Origin: Isochrysis galbana
Lineage: Eukaryota > Haptophyta > Isochrysidales > Isochrysidaceae
Reading direction: 5' to 3'
DNA: 64,000 nt
Assembly (NCBI GenBank): GCA_018136815.1
Contig: CM030941.1
Coordinates: 3,124,600 to 3,188,599, forward strand
The translations under genes and the position numbers were made by a program. Below the pieces are notes generated by a model. That model saw only the letters and a program-made list of their open reading frames with translations. It was not told the DNA's origin and did no database searches. This document shows positions 31,801-42,310 of the stretch, piece by piece. Each line of letters begins with the position of its first letter. Position 1 is the first letter of the stretch.

Positions 31801-33080
31801 TGGCCTCGTCGCCGTAGACAGTGAAGCTACTCAGCACTTGCATATCCCACTCCTGGGCAACAACGAGAGAGAGCGGATATGACGCCGGCACCACCGCGCT
31901 CGGGGTCTCGCAAGAAATTGTGCCATCGCTCGTCACGTTGGCAGCGGTGACCCCGAGGATGCCAAACTTGCATTGGATTGCCAGCCCTGCCTCGAGAAGA
32001 GCGGAGAATCCTGCGCCGGCGATGGTGAGGACGCTGATGCACCCGATGGAAGTGCCGCGGGGAGATGCTCCATCGATGGCCAACACAACCGCCTGGCTGG
32101 TATGTATGACGCTATATGATGGCGAGTTGTACAAGCCATTGTGGGAGAGGAAGTTGTACTTGTAGCACAACGTCGCAATGCCGGGGCGAACAAAGGTGAA
32201 GCGGGCGCTTGCCGATGAAAGTATCTGGTTGGAGGCCGACGTCTGTCCACCGCATGAAATGGCATCTGCCGACCCAGATATCCATTTGGCCCAGTCGCCA
32301 TCCTCGACATTCTGTCCTGCAAAGGCGACCGTAGTGGGAACCCCTACTTGTGTCAGCACCAGTCGAGGCGCGTTGATGGTGCTCGGCGGCAGCATTGGAG
32401 GCGACATAGGTGGAGATGGTGGCGTTGGCGGCGGTGCCGGCTGCGGCGATGGCGGTTGTAGAGGCGGCCGTGGAGGTGGGGAGGGCGGCGGGGGGTCGTA
32501 TCCACCGGGAGGTGCTGGCTTGAACGGCGGGGGCGGAGAGGGGCTGGGCGGTGTGCGGGGCTGAGGGCTCGGTGGAGGGCTCGGTGGCTCATTTGGTGGC
32601 GGCAATGGATGAGGGGGTGGAGGAGATGGGGCAGCAGTACTCTCTGCAAACGACTCGATGTTGAACGGCTCGGAGAACGACTGGCCGATTCTCGTGGACA
32701 TGCTCTCAGTAAATTGTGGAGCGACGACGATCGCGACAATATCTTCCGTCTGAAGAGTGGAAGAGGGGCCGAGGGTCACTTCGATTCCATAGGAAGTGCT
32801 CGATGTCTTTTCGGCCCGGACATCAGATACACCATAGAGTAGTTCGCTACAAACGGAAGCGATGAGGACGGATAAGTCCCCGCCGTCGGAATTGGCCAAC
32901 GCGCGGCGAGAAGTTGGCTCCGCGCTCAAGGTGCTCATGGAAAACAGCACACGGTGAACCGTTTGTCCACCGGGCGAGAGGGGTGGGGGCGGTGCTGGAG
33001 GAGGTGAGGCAGGCGGCGGGAGCGACGGCGGGGCTGATGGCGGTGGTCTTGGTGGCGGTAGGGGAGGGGGCGGCGATGGG
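22668..33080 (-). CDS. Polycystin-1/REJ-like receptor: IPT, REJ/PKD, EGF, GPS and membrane bundle
   Basis: Two minus-strand frames join at a C-run (27034-27040), where one missing base shifts frame inside a proline tract. Order along the protein: Pro-rich linker and an IPT/TIG domain near 30.9 kb; a REJ-like region 30.2-29.3 kb; PKD-like beta domains; a GAIN-like stretch; Pro-rich hinges around a Cys-rich domain (26.89-26.69 kb); an EGF-like domain (GNGQCIDGVCQCTDGHLGADC); a GPS site (CAFW...CLCNHLTDFSVL, 25.5-25.38 kb) where autocleavage before Thr is expected; one membrane helix; a long cytosolic part with five VEAxDEVA-type repeats; and about four C-terminal helices (WIFALAVFVVCILVLMVYA, SFVIIEPIEILLLVSLPFL). 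This is the polycystin-1/sperm-REJ layout, a candidate surface mechanosensor or adhesion receptor. The 5' end merges into the SPPPP tract. Confidence 0.75.
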
Positions 33081-36000
33081 GCGGCGGCGAGGGCGGGGGT
33101 GGAACTGGAAGTGGCGGTGAGGGCGGCGGCGAGACGGGAGGCGGCAGTGACGGCGGTGGCGGCGAGGGCGGCGGAGGCGAGGGCGGAGGCGGAGAAGGCG
33201 GAGGCGGTAAGGGCGGAGGTGGCGAGGGCGGAGGTGGCGAGGGTGGGGGCAAGGCTGGAGGAGGTGATGGAGGTGGGTTCGAAGGTGGAGGCGGCGAGGG
33301 CGGCGGGGGTGACGGGGGCGGTGGCGATGGCGGTGGTGGCGATGGCGGGGGTGGCGCTGGCGGGGGTGGCGAGGGCAGTGGCGGCGACGGCGGCGGTGGT
33401 GATGGAGGAGGTGAAGAAGGCGGTGGCGGAGACGGGGGAGGCGGAGACGGAGGCGGTGGTGATGGAGGTGGTGGTGAGGGGGGGGGCGGTGACGGAGGAG
33501 GCGGCGACGGCGGCGGCGGCGAGGGGGGAGGCGGCGACGGCGGCGGCGGTGACGGCGGCGGCGGCGACGGCGGCGGCGGCGACGGCGGCGGCGGCGATGG
33601 TGGCGGGGGTGACGGAGGCGGTGGCGAGGGTGGTGGCGGCGAGGGTGGCGGCGGCGAGGGTGGCGGTGGTGATGGCGGAGGCGGTGAGGGAGGTGGCGGT
33701 AAGGGCGGCGGCGGCGAGGGAAGGGGCGGTGACGTAGGTGGCTGCGACGGCGGCGGCGGCGAGGGTGGGGGCGGAGACGGCGGCGGCGGCGAGGGGGGAG
33801 GGGGTGACGGGGGCGGTGGCGAGGGTGGTGGCGGCGAGGGTGGCGGCGGCGAGGGTGGCGGTGGTGATGGGGGCGGGGGCGAAGGTGGCGGGGGTGATGG
33901 CAGAGGCGGTGAAGGTGGTGGGGGTGACGGAGGAGGTGGCGAGGGTGGGGGTGGAGATGGTGGCGGCGGCGAGGGCGGCAGCGGCGAGGGCGGCGGCGGC
34001 GATGGCGGCGGCGATGGCGGCGGCGGCGATGGCGGCGGCTGCAAGGGCGGCGGCGGCGAGGGGAGCGGCGGTGTCGGCGGCGGTGGCGAGGGGGGTGGCG
34101 GTGACGGAGGCGGCGGCGAAGGGGGTGGCGGTGACGGAGGCGGCGGCGAGGGCGGCGGGGGCGATGGCGGAGGCGGTGAAGGTGGTGGGGGTGACGGGGG
34201 AGGTGGCGACGGTGGGGGTGGAGATGGCGGCGGCGGCGAGGGCGGCGGAGGTGATGGTGGCGGTGGCAAGGGGGGAGGCGGTGATGGGAGCTGTGGTAGA
34301 AGCGGCGGCGAGGAGGGTAGCGGCGACGGCGATGAGGGGGGTGGCGGTGACGGAGGCGGCGGCGAGGGCGGCGGGGGTGATGGCGGAGGCGGTGAAGGTG
34401 GTGGGGGTGACGGGGGCGGCGGCGACGGCGGCGGCGGTGAGGGTGGCGGCGGCGATGGCGGCGGCGGCGACGGGGGCGGCGGCGATGGTGGCGGCGGTGA
34501 GGGCGGCGGGGGTGACGGGGGCGGCGGTGAGGGCGGCGGCGGCGACGGCGGAGGCGGCGAAGGTGGCGGCGGTGATGGCGGCGGGGGTGATGGCGGCGGC
34601 GGCGACGGCGGCGGCGGTGAGGGTGGCGGCGGCGATGGCGGCGGCGGCGACGGCGGAGGCGGCGATGGTGGCGGCGGTGACGGCGGGGGTGACGGGGGCG
34701 GCGGCGACGGTGGCGGCGGCGATGGTGGCGGCGGTGATGGCGGCGGGGGTGACGGGGGCGGCGGCGACGGCGGCGGCGGTGATGGCGGCGGCGGTGATGG
34801 CGGCGGGGGTGACGGGGGCGGCGGCGACGGCGGCGGCGGTGATGGCGGCGGCGGGAACGGGGGAGGTGGTGATGGGAGCTGTGCAGATGGAAGCGGCGGC
34901 GACGCCGGCGGCGGCGAGGGCGGCGGCGGCGAGGGCGGCGGCAAGGGCGGCGGCGGCGAGGGCGGCGGCGGCGAGGGCGGCGGCAAGGGCGGCGGCGGCG
35001 AGGGCGGCGGCGGCGAGGGGGGTGGCGGCGAGGGGGGTGGCGGTGACGGAGGCGGCGGCGAGGGGGGTGGCGGTGACGGAGGCGGTGAAGGTGGGGGGGG
35101 TGACGGGGGAGGTGGCGACGGTGGGGGTGGAGATGGCGGCGGCGGCGAGGGCGGCGGAGGTGATGGTGGCGGTGGGAAGGGGGGAGGCGGTGATGGGAGC
35201 TGTGATAGAAGCGGCGGCGACGGCGGCGGCGGCGACGGCGGCGGCGGTGAGGGTGGCGGCGGCGACGGCGGCGGTGGCGACGGCGGCGGTGGCGACGGCG
35301 GCGGCGGTGAGGGTGGCGGCGGCGATGGCGGCGGCGGCGACGGCGGAGGCGGCGATGGTGGCGGCGGTGACGGCGGGGGTGACGGGGGCGGCGGCGACGG
35401 TGGCGGCGGCGATGGTGGCGGCGGTGATGGCGGCGGGGGTGACGGAGGCGGCGGCGACGGCGGCGGCGGTGATGGCGGCGGCGGGAACGGGGGAGGTGGT
35501 GATGGGAGCTGTGCTGATGGAAGCGGCGGCGACGCCGGCGGCGGCGAGGGCGGCGGCGGCGAGGGCGGCGGCAAGGGCGGCGGCGGCGAGGGCGGCGGCG
35601 GCGAGGGGGGTGGCGGCGAGGGGGGTGGCGGTGACGGAGGCGGCGGCGAGGGGGGTGGCGGTGACGGAGGCGGCGGCGAGGGGGGTGGCGGTGACGGAGG
35701 CGGTGAAGGTGGGGGGGGCGACGGGGGAGGTGGCGACGGTGGGGGTGGAGATGGCGGCGGCGGCGAGGGCGGCGGAGGTGATGGTGGCGGTGGGAAGGGG
35801 GGAGGCGGTGATGGGAGCTGTGATAGAAGCGGCGGCGACGGCGGCGGCGGTGAGGGTGGCGGCGGCGACGGCGGCGGTGGCGACGGCGGCGGTGGCGACG
35901 GCGGCGGCGGTGAGGGTGGCGGCGGCGATGGCGGCGGCGGCGACGGCGGAGGCGGCGATGGTGGCGGCGGTGACGGCGGGGGTGACGGGGGCGGCGGCGA

Positions 36001-39000
36001 CGGTGGCGGCGGCGATGGTGGCGGCGGTGATGGCGGCGGGGGTGACGGGGGCGGCGGCGACGGCGGCGGCGGTGATGGCGGCGGCGGTGATGGCGGCGGG
36101 GGTGACGGAGGCGGCGGCGACGGCGGCGGCGGGGATGGTGGCGGGGGCGACGGCGGCGGCGGCGATGGTGGCGGCGGTGAAGGCGGCGGCGGCGATGGTG
36201 GCTCGTATGGTGCTGAGGAAGGCGGCGCTTGGAGGGACGGGGGTGGTTGCATTGCAAATAGGCGCCGGCGCGCAAGCGGACCCGTATAGCCGCAGTCCCA
36301 CATCTCCGGCAGCTGCCGCCACTCGCTCTCGTGCGAGCATTCCCATGACACGTACACAAAGCCGCCCCGGTCAACGTCCCGTAGTCGTTCAAGTGACGGA
36401 CAGCACGCCCCGTGCTCGTCCAGGAGCCCGAACGGGTGGTCACGCAGCCACAAGATCTCCGAGGAGGAGGTGATCCGAACTCGCTCGGCGTGGAACTGGG
36501 TTGCGTAGGTCCCGTACAGAGTGTACTCGCTCAGGCCCGTTGATGCGTCCGACACAGAGCGCAGCATGGCGACGTACCACGGCTCTTGGAAACGGCTCTC
36601 GATCAAGCGTATCATCTCCCGTAGAATCGCGTGCTCCCACACCTGCCACTGGACCACATAGGACGAATCTCCGGGCGGGCTCGCGCCGAGAAGCTGCCTA
36701 GTGGATTCAATATACCCGACGGGCAAGGAACCGGAGTCGTCGAAGTACAAGGGGGAATCATACCGCGTGCCTTTCAGTAGGAGCCCCCTACCCCGCTCGT
36801 CGACCAATGACACAGGGAACGGGCGCGTCAGGATGGTGTCGCCGTCCCAAACTAGCACGGTCGCTCCCCCAACCAAGGGTGAGAGGGCGCTTTTGAACTT
36901 GAGTAGCTGTTGGTAAAACCACCCTACCCGCTTCTCGGGTACCTCCGGGTGGAGCTCAGCCAAGAGCCGCTTGGCGTCATCGAGCGACAACTCGGGCATC
37001 ACGTTTTGTGTCTCGGTGCACACGCCGGGGCCAGTCCAGCCCTCACACCGGTCGGCAATGATGTGTATTTTGCGCGGGCGGACGTGTTCGCGCAGCGCGC
37101 GCACGCTCTCGAGCACCACGCACCCGATCTCCTTGACGATGACGAGCACGTCCAACGGCAGCTCGGGCGGCGCTTGTAGTAGTAGCGCAGGCAAGAGCCC
37201 GTCCACGGGCGGCACCACGGGCCAGCCGTCCCGGCCCCACCACGCTGGCGCCGCGTCCACCAGGGTGTGATGGCGCGTCATGTAGCGCATCATTTGAGCC
37301 AGTGCCCCCGAGTCCGGTCCGTCCCACAGGAGCAGCGGGGCGGTGTCGATCACCCGCGCGCGCATCGTCGCGATGTCGGCCTCGTTCCAGGAGCATAGGT
37401 ACGTAAGGAGCCCCGTTATGTCGCGCTGCGGCCACTTGATCGAGATCCTCCGCCAGTCGACGGGAGAGCCTGAGTAGTCGAAGGGCAGCGAGATGTGATC
37501 CGACAACAGAACTGGGATGCAGCCCGACGCGATGGCTACGTAGACGCGAGCCGTCCACGAATACGAGCCTATAGGACAAAGGCAGAAGTCAGCGTCCTGC
37601 ATCTCCCGCGCAGCCACCTCGGGATCCACCAACTCGTTCGACATCACTAGCTGAGATGCCGTGGGACCAGCTAATAGCTTCCGTGCCTTGATGTGACGGG
37701 GCAAGCGAAAGACTGTTGTGGCGCGCATGAGTGCAAGGCGGACGCCCTCCGAATAGTGCTCCTCGCCGAGATGGTCACTTGTGTACGAACCGCGAAAGTA
37801 AGCGAAAATGGGGCGGACCGCCTGCGGCTTGAGAGCAGCGCGTTCGGCGGCGGGTGGCGGCGCGATGAAGCCGGGGACGACCACATCCTTCACATGCGGC
37901 GCGACCCACCCCGTTCGATTATCCCCCTCCGGGCCGATGAAGATGCACTCTGCGATGTACTTGCGCCACGACGGGAATATGGAGACGCCTCGGCCCGAGC
38001 CGAAGATCCACATGTGATCCCTGGGCCTATTCCGAAAGAATTCGCCGGGCTGCGCTTCCAGCCACTGGACGGCGGTGATAAACTCCGCGTCCGCCCTCTC
38101 CAGTCCGTGCGGCTGGTCACGGTGCTTGTAGAAGCGAGCGAGGCCGCGGAAAGGCACCAGAAACAGGTCCGCTTGCACAGGATCCGGCTCATAATGCGCA
38201 CTCGCCCGCACCAGCTTCGGGATGAGGGCTTCCGTGTAGTACTGCCGGTACCCTCCGCTGTAGGACTCGTATGCCTTCAGTCGGGGTCTTTGCAAGTCGA
38301 GTTCGAAGGAGATCCACTGAGGCATGTCGTACACGTGGATGCGTGGGAAAGGCTTGTCCGCTTTCATTGTGGCCAGTGTTGTGGGAGAACCGGCGATGAG
38401 CTGGGTAGGACTGCTGGCTCTGGGAAACCGGTCAGGCTCAACGGTAGTCGCTCCGGTCGGAAATGGCTGACGGAAGCGACGAGTATGCGGCCCTGCGCGC
38501 GCTAGCGAGGGCTGGTAGGCTGGTGACAGGATGGCTGGCGACTGAGTTGTTCGCGATAACTGGGTCGGCAGCGATATTGGATGTGGCGGTTGCGAAGGCG
38601 CGAGAGGGGACGGAAAGGGCGGCGTTGGAGACGACAACGGGGGTGACAACGGTGTCGGTGACGGTGGCGGCGGCGATGGTGACGGTGGCCAAGGTGCAGG
38701 AAAGAACGGGGAGGGCGGCGGATGAAGCGACGGTACGGGTGATAACAGCAGCGGTGACGAAGTGTGCAGCGGCGAGGTGTGCCGTGGTACTACATGTGGA
38801 GGCGAGGGGGGAACGGGGGGACGGGGGGGGGGGGGGGGGGGATGACGGTTACTGTGGGGAGTGTGGTGAAACTGGCGGGGATGATAGCGACGGTAGTGAT
38901 AACGGCGGCGGAGACAATTGCGATAAGGTTGAAAGGGTTGATGGAGTACCTGTTGGTGGTGATGGCAATGGCGAGGAGGATGGCGAGGATGTTTGCGGTG

Positions 39001-39054
39001 GTAGTACCAGAACAAGAGCGTCAGTCTGGGTCGCGGCAGACGCGGTGTACCCAC
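32935..39054 (-). CDS. GT47 exostosin domain plus DUF6492-like glycosyltransferase with SPPPP tail
   Basis: The minus-strand frame is 2039 aa. After a Pro-rich stem comes an exostosin (GT47) domain, residues about 237-560: RIHVYDMPQWISFEL, ADLFLVPF, MWIFGSGRG, FAYFRGSY, then FCLCPIGSYSWTARVYVAIA and SGCIPVLLSD. A second transferase-like domain (about 620-920) has VWDGDTILTRPF (a DxD-type metal/sugar site) and SEYTLYGTYATQF, like DUF6492. The remainder is about 1000 residues of SPPPP. A likely start lies further upstream in another frame: 39322-39060 encodes a signal-anchor (FTLPCVVLGLLVISGYTA) typical of Golgi type II enzymes, to be joined by an intron or across the C19 tract at 38823-38841. 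The role is probably wall or extensin-type glycosylation. At about 33077-33080 one missing C would move the frame into the receptor gene, so they may be one gene. Confidence 0.75.
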   Translation of the reverse strand: MGTPRLPRPRLTLLFWYYHRKHPRHPPRHCHHHQQVLHQPFQPYRNCLRRRYHYRRYHPRQFHHTPHSNRHPPPPPPRPPVPPSPPHVVPRHTSPLHTSSPLLLSPVPSLHPPPSPFFPAPWPPSPSPPPPSPTPLSPPLSSPTPPFPSPLAPSQPPHPISLPTQLSRTTQSPAILSPAYQPSLARAGPHTRRFRQPFPTGATTVEPDRFPRASSPTQLIAGSPTTLATMKADKPFPRIHVYDMPQWISFELDLQRPRLKAYESYSGGYRQYYTEALIPKLVRASAHYEPDPVQADLFLVPFRGLARFYKHRDQPHGLERADAEFITAVQWLEAQPGEFFRNRPRDHMWIFGSGRGVSIFPSWRKYIAECIFIGPEGDNRTGWVAPHVKDVVVPGFIAPPPAAERAALKPQAVRPIFAYFRGSYTSDHLGEEHYSEGVRLALMRATTVFRLPRHIKARKLLAGPTASQLVMSNELVDPEVAAREMQDADFCLCPIGSYSWTARVYVAIASGCIPVLLSDHISLPFDYSGSPVDWRRISIKWPQRDITGLLTYLCSWNEADIATMRARVIDTAPLLLWDGPDSGALAQMMRYMTRHHTLVDAAPAWWGRDGWPVVPPVDGLLPALLLQAPPELPLDVLVIVKEIGCVVLESVRALREHVRPRKIHIIADRCEGWTGPGVCTETQNVMPELSLDDAKRLLAELHPEVPEKRVGWFYQQLLKFKSALSPLVGGATVLVWDGDTILTRPFPVSLVDERGRGLLLKGTRYDSPLYFDDSGSLPVGYIESTRQLLGASPPGDSSYVVQWQVWEHAILREMIRLIESRFQEPWYVAMLRSVSDASTGLSEYTLYGTYATQFHAERVRITSSSEILWLRDHPFGLLDEHGACCPSLERLRDVDRGGFVYVSWECSHESEWRQLPEMWDCGYTGPLARRRLFAMQPPPSLQAPPSSAPYEPPSPPPPSPPPPSPPPPSPPPPSPPPPSPPPPSPPPPSPPPPSPPPPSPPPPSPPPPSPPPPSPPPPSPPPPSPPPSPPPPSPPPPSPPPPSPPPPSPPPPSPPPPSPPPPSPPPPSPPPPSPPLLSQLPSPPPPFPPPPSPPPPSPPPPSPPPPSPPPPSPPPPSPPPSPPPPSPPPPSPPPPSPPPPSPPPPSPPPPSPPPPSPPPPLPPPSPPPPSPPPASPPLPSAQLPSPPPPFPPPPSPPPPSPPPPSPPPPSPPPPSPPPPSPPPPSPPPSPPPPSPPPPSPPPPSPPPPSPPPPSPPPPSPPPPSPPPPSPPPPSPPPPSPPLLSQLPSPPPPFPPPPSPPPPSPPPPSPPPPSPPPPSPPPPSPPPSPPPPSPPPPSPPPPSPPPPSPPPPSPPPPLPPPSPPPPSPPPPLPPPSPPPPSPPPASPPLPSAQLPSPPPPFPPPPSPPPPSPPPPSPPPPSPPPPSPPPPSPPPPSPPPPSPPPPSPPPPSPPPPSPPPSPPPPSPPPPSPPPPSPPPPSPPPPSPPPPSPPPPSPPPPSPPPPSPPPPSPPPPSPPPPSPPPPSPPPPSPPPPSPPPPSPPPPSPPPPSPPPPSPPPPSPPPPSPPPPSPPPPSSPSPLPSSPPLLPQLPSPPPPLPPPPSPPPPSPPPPSPPPPSPPPPSPPPPSPPPPSPPPPSPPPPSPPPPSPPPPSPPPPSPPPPTPPLPSPPPPLQPPPSPPPPSPPPSPPPPSPLPPSPPPPSPPPPSPPPPSPPPPSPPLPSPPPPSPPPPSPPPPSPPPPSPPPPSPPPPSPPPPSPPPPSPPPPSPPPPSQPPTSPPLPSPPPPLPPPPSPPPPSPPPPSPPPPSPPPPSPPPPSPPPPSPPPPSPPPPSPPPPSPPPPSPPPPSPPPPSPPPPSPPPPSPPPPSPPPPSPPPPSPPPPSSPPPSPPPPSPPLPSPPPPAPPPPSPPPPSPPPPSPPPPSPPPPSNPPPSPPPALPPPSPPPPSPPPPLPPPPSPPPPSPPPPSPPPPSLPPPVSPPPSPPLPVPPPPSPPPHRRPLPYRHQDHRHQPRRRSRRLPHLLQHRPHPSRPVDKRFTVCCFP
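33081..36240 (-). repeat. SPPPP-coding minisatellite with ~310/620-bp higher-order units
   Basis: The minus strand encodes several hundred SPPPP pentapeptides, an extensin/pherophorin-type polyproline rod whose Pro are probably hydroxylated and glycosylated. Breaks in the array (SPPLLSQLPSPPPPF, ASPPLPSAQLPS) recur. Their DNA signature GATGGGAGCTGTG sits at 34283, 34871, 35192, 35501 and 35810, giving spacings of 588, 321, 309 and 309 bp, with alternate copies resembling each other (a ~620-bp dimer). Giant Ala-, Arg- and Gly-rich frames on both strands here are artefacts of the repeat. Confidence 0.9.
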
Positions 39055-39388
39055 TAATAACTAAAAGACCCAACACCACGCAAGGAAGCGTAAAATGCCA
39101 AACGCGGCGGATACGAAACGTTCTTCGCCGTTGTTTGGGCGAGGTGTGCGGTGAGGCCGATTGCAACAAGCAGGTGCATGCGGGCCAAGAGGAACCAGCA
39201 CGCGCACTACGTACCGTACAATCTTGAGCCCAGCACTGCCGCGACCGAAAACGTGCGAGGTGACGGCAGGGAAGGCATGCACGCCCATGACACACCGTTG
39301 AAAACATACGCAGTGCTCTCAAGCGAGTCCAACGTTGCGCGACCTAGGGCTGTAGTTAGGAGGGGGAGGCGTAGAGATTAGACGTCAT

Positions 39389-41357
39389 TCAACCGCCCAG
39401 TGCGGACGTCCCGGCTATCTTCCTGCGGCGTTTCGGGGTGTTGTGGCCTGGGAGTAAAGCGTTGGTCCTGAAGGGCATGAGCGGTAGGTGGCGCACACCA
39501 ATCAACGCCGAATCAAGCACCGCCACATTCACTCCATGGACGGCCATAGGTAAGCTGGGCGCATACGCCCAGCTGTTGCCATCGAACATCTCAACAGTGC
39601 AAAGCAAACCGGAGCTTGCGTTATATCCGCCAACAGCTGAGGAGAGCAAGTGCGAGGCGCGGCCAAAGTCAGCCTCAAAGTTCTTACTGTGTAGCAGTGG
39701 TCGGCCATCATGCAAACGCCAAACCGCGCCCTAAGCAATACCATCCGGCGCAACGATGCCCACACAGGAAGTCATTCGACTAGCAGTGCGCACCATAGAG
39801 CGACATGTTGAACGCCGCTAAACCAAAATCTGTACGTGCTGTTAACAACGACAGTTCACTCGACCACGAGGTGCCGTCAAAGGTGAAGACGGTGTTTGTT
39901 TCTGCTAAGGTGTCCGTACCGCCAACAACTAGGACAAGCAGGTCGGGCGGGTGTGGGTCTCGCGTGACGCTAATCTTCGAAGGCATCTACTGCGAAGAGG
40001 TTTGGTGCGTGTACAGGGTATGGGCGAACCACTCGACTCAAACAGAAAATATCGATGCAAAAAGGCCGCAATAGCTTCTTGCCGCACCATACAGTGTCGA
40101 TGTGAGCACCGCCACGCCAATGCCGGCACGTTCGGCGGGTAAACTGGGCGCGGTCGTCCAATAGAAGCCGTCGAACGAATAAACGGTGCTCTGCGGAGCG
40201 CCATTCTCATCGCTTCCACCAATAGCTGCGGGGTGGAGGCAATCCAGCTGATTGAGCGGACGCTGAGCTGCACTTCGGCAAGCAACTCTTCTGCATGACT
40301 ACTCTCCGTTCACAAAGAGCAGAGATGAGCATGGACAGATGCCTGTGATATTTGCATTCGCCAGAGAAATGCACGCCGTGGGTGGAGTTGGAGAGGTTAT
40401 GCTTACCGTAGAGTGTTGAGCCGAGAGCGGCCACACCAAGGTGCTTCAGTGCCATGGGCAACGAAGGTGCAGCTCCCCATGTGATGCCATCGAATTCGAG
40501 TACGTCGCTTACGGCACCCCTGTCATCAACTCCACCTATGGCTGGGACGCGTGTAGCGCGAATGTGGCACGGGATGAAGGGGTGTGATATCATTCGAGCT
40601 TCCCAGCCGGGACCTGATGTTCTGCGTCAAGCGTCATGGCTGCTTTGGTCTACCCTAAGCGAGTATGGACTGGCGAATCATAGACACAAACAACGCCGAG
40701 CAAACACTACAATTGTGTTGGAATCATGCTTGCGTGTACGGGTCGGCTGATGTGCACGGCATTACGCGCACCATAGAGTTTCGAGTTGAATGCGGCTGTC
40801 GCCAGGCCCGGTCGCATTGTTGGCAGTGAAGGCACTGTGCTCCATGACAGCACACTCTCAACTGAATGCCGAGCGCTTCGAGCCATCTTATCAGGGCCGC
40901 AACAGCCCAGGTGTGAAAAGAGCGCAGCACAGTCTGTGTCAGCAGGCAAGGCGTCTAGACTGCGCATCTTGTTGATGTCACCACAAGTGATCGTGACTCT
41001 GACATGGCCTTTCTCGACACAAGCTTTCCCATACAGATTAGGAGTACGGAAAGGCCAGTAGACTGAATTGCCGACTTCGTTGCCTGTGGCTGGTTCGACG
41101 CAGGCCTCGCCCACCGGAAGCGTGAGGTCGCGTATTCGCTCACCATCGATGCAAATTGAGCATCCGTGCTGGCGAGCGATCAGCGGACTCGCCCCATCGG
41201 CTCTCGGTCCGGTGATTCTTTGGTGCAGCACAAGGCCGCGCAATAGCTGGCTGTTGCCAGTGGAGGGCCCGCGAGCCTCGCCGGGGAGGCGCAGCCAGCA
41301 GAAGAACCCGCCAGTCAGCACGAGAATACCTACGAGCGCGATGCCTCGAGGTGCCAT
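39389..41357 (-). CDS. Membrane-anchored Kelch-repeat protein, one blade per exon
   Basis: Five exons on the minus strand: 41357-40772, 40541-40407, 40225-40088, 39928-39794 and 39636-39389, 413 aa. All introns are phase 1 and fall at the same point of the Kelch motif, between the LY and the following A/V-x-GG, so each later exon is one blade (for example AIGGVDDRG...VLEFDGITWGAAPSLPM...LGSTLY). The N-terminus MAPRGIALVGILVLTGGFFCWL is a signal-anchor, followed by a Cys-containing region (about residues 50-160) that I do not recognise. Only about five blades are seen, fewer than the usual six or seven for a closed propeller. Donors are GTGCGC, GTAAGC and GTGCGG. A possible 51-bp in-frame intron near the stop would remove 17 residues. 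Function unknown; probably a binding scaffold. Confidence 0.75.
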
Positions 41358-41447
41358 GGTCTACCGCCCTCGACGCCAGTCTCGTCGACGCTCGACTAGC
41401 CTCGACCACGAGGAGGGGACAGAAAGAGCCAAGGCACCCCTCCCCCC

Positions 41448-41746
41448 TTGAGCCCACGCTCGCTGCTGCCTCGAGGGCCCCGCCCTAGGGCGCGCTGTCA
41501 GTTGTGTTGGGCAGCGAAGCCTTTCGCTTACGGACTCCGGTCTCTCTCTCTTCTCTCATTCTCTCTTCTCTCTTCTCTCTTCTCTCTCTCTCTTATTCTC
41601 TCTTCTCTCTTCTCTCTTCTCTCTTCTCTCTCTCTCCTATTCTCTCTCCTCTCTTCTCTCTCTCTCTTATTCTCTTCTCTCTCTCTCGCTTCTCTCTTCT
41701 CTCTCTCCCCCCTTCCCCCCCCCCCCCCGTCTCTTCTCTCTTCTCT

Positions 41747-41779
<33 letters not shown>

Positions 41780-42310
41780 CCTCTCCCTCTCTCTCTCTCT
41801 TCTCTCTCTCCCCCCTCCCTCCCCCCCAGACTCTTCTCTCCCTCTCCCTCTCTCTCTCTCTTCTCTCTCTCCCCCTCCCTCCCCCCCAGACTCTTCTCTC
41901 TTCTCCCTCTCTCTTCTCTCTTCTCTCTCTTTCTCTGCTTTCTTTCGCCAGATGTCTGGGACAAGAGGGAAGGGGGAGCGAGAGGCGGGAGCTGGCGCGG
42001 ACTTGGAAGCCTGGACAAAGAACCGTTAGATTTCTTAAGACTTCCTTGGTCTCTTTCCTCTCTACCGCGTTCCTCTCAGCTCGCCTTCGTTTCTCCTGTC
42101 AGTTGCTCTCCGTTACTCTCTGTTCTAGGCCATCCTCTCTATCGTCCTCTCTCTCTCCCTCTCGCTCGCTCCCCCTTCTTCCCCTCTCCCTCTCTCCCCC
42201 CGTTTCCTCATCTCTCTCCCTCTCTCTCTCCTCTCTCTCCCCCCTCTCTCCTCTCTCCTCTCCCTCTCTCCCCCCCTCTCTCTCTCTCTCCCCCCCCCCC
42301 CCTGTCCACC
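41448..42310. repeat. Long (CT)n-type pyrimidine tract
   Basis: Nearly all of 41530-41945 and 42130-42310 is C and T on the plus strand, with CTCTCTTCT and CCTCCCTCCCCCC units; 41810-41840 and 41870-41895 repeat CTCCCTCCCCCCCAGACTCTTCTC. It lies upstream of the minus-strand Kelch gene, so its coding-strand side is purine-rich. Ser/Leu-rich frames are artefacts. Confidence 0.85.

Noticed and set aside
33081-36240. CRISPR-like array
   Set aside because: The repeats are 15-bp coding units without unique spacers and lie inside an open frame.
32847-36443. Giant Arg/His-rich (minus) and Ala/Thr-rich frames, and the 911-aa Ala/Val-rich plus-strand frame, over the proline repeat
   Set aside because: They are out-of-frame or antisense readings of the SPPPP-coding minisatellite; only the SPPPP frame is continuous with a domain-bearing protein.
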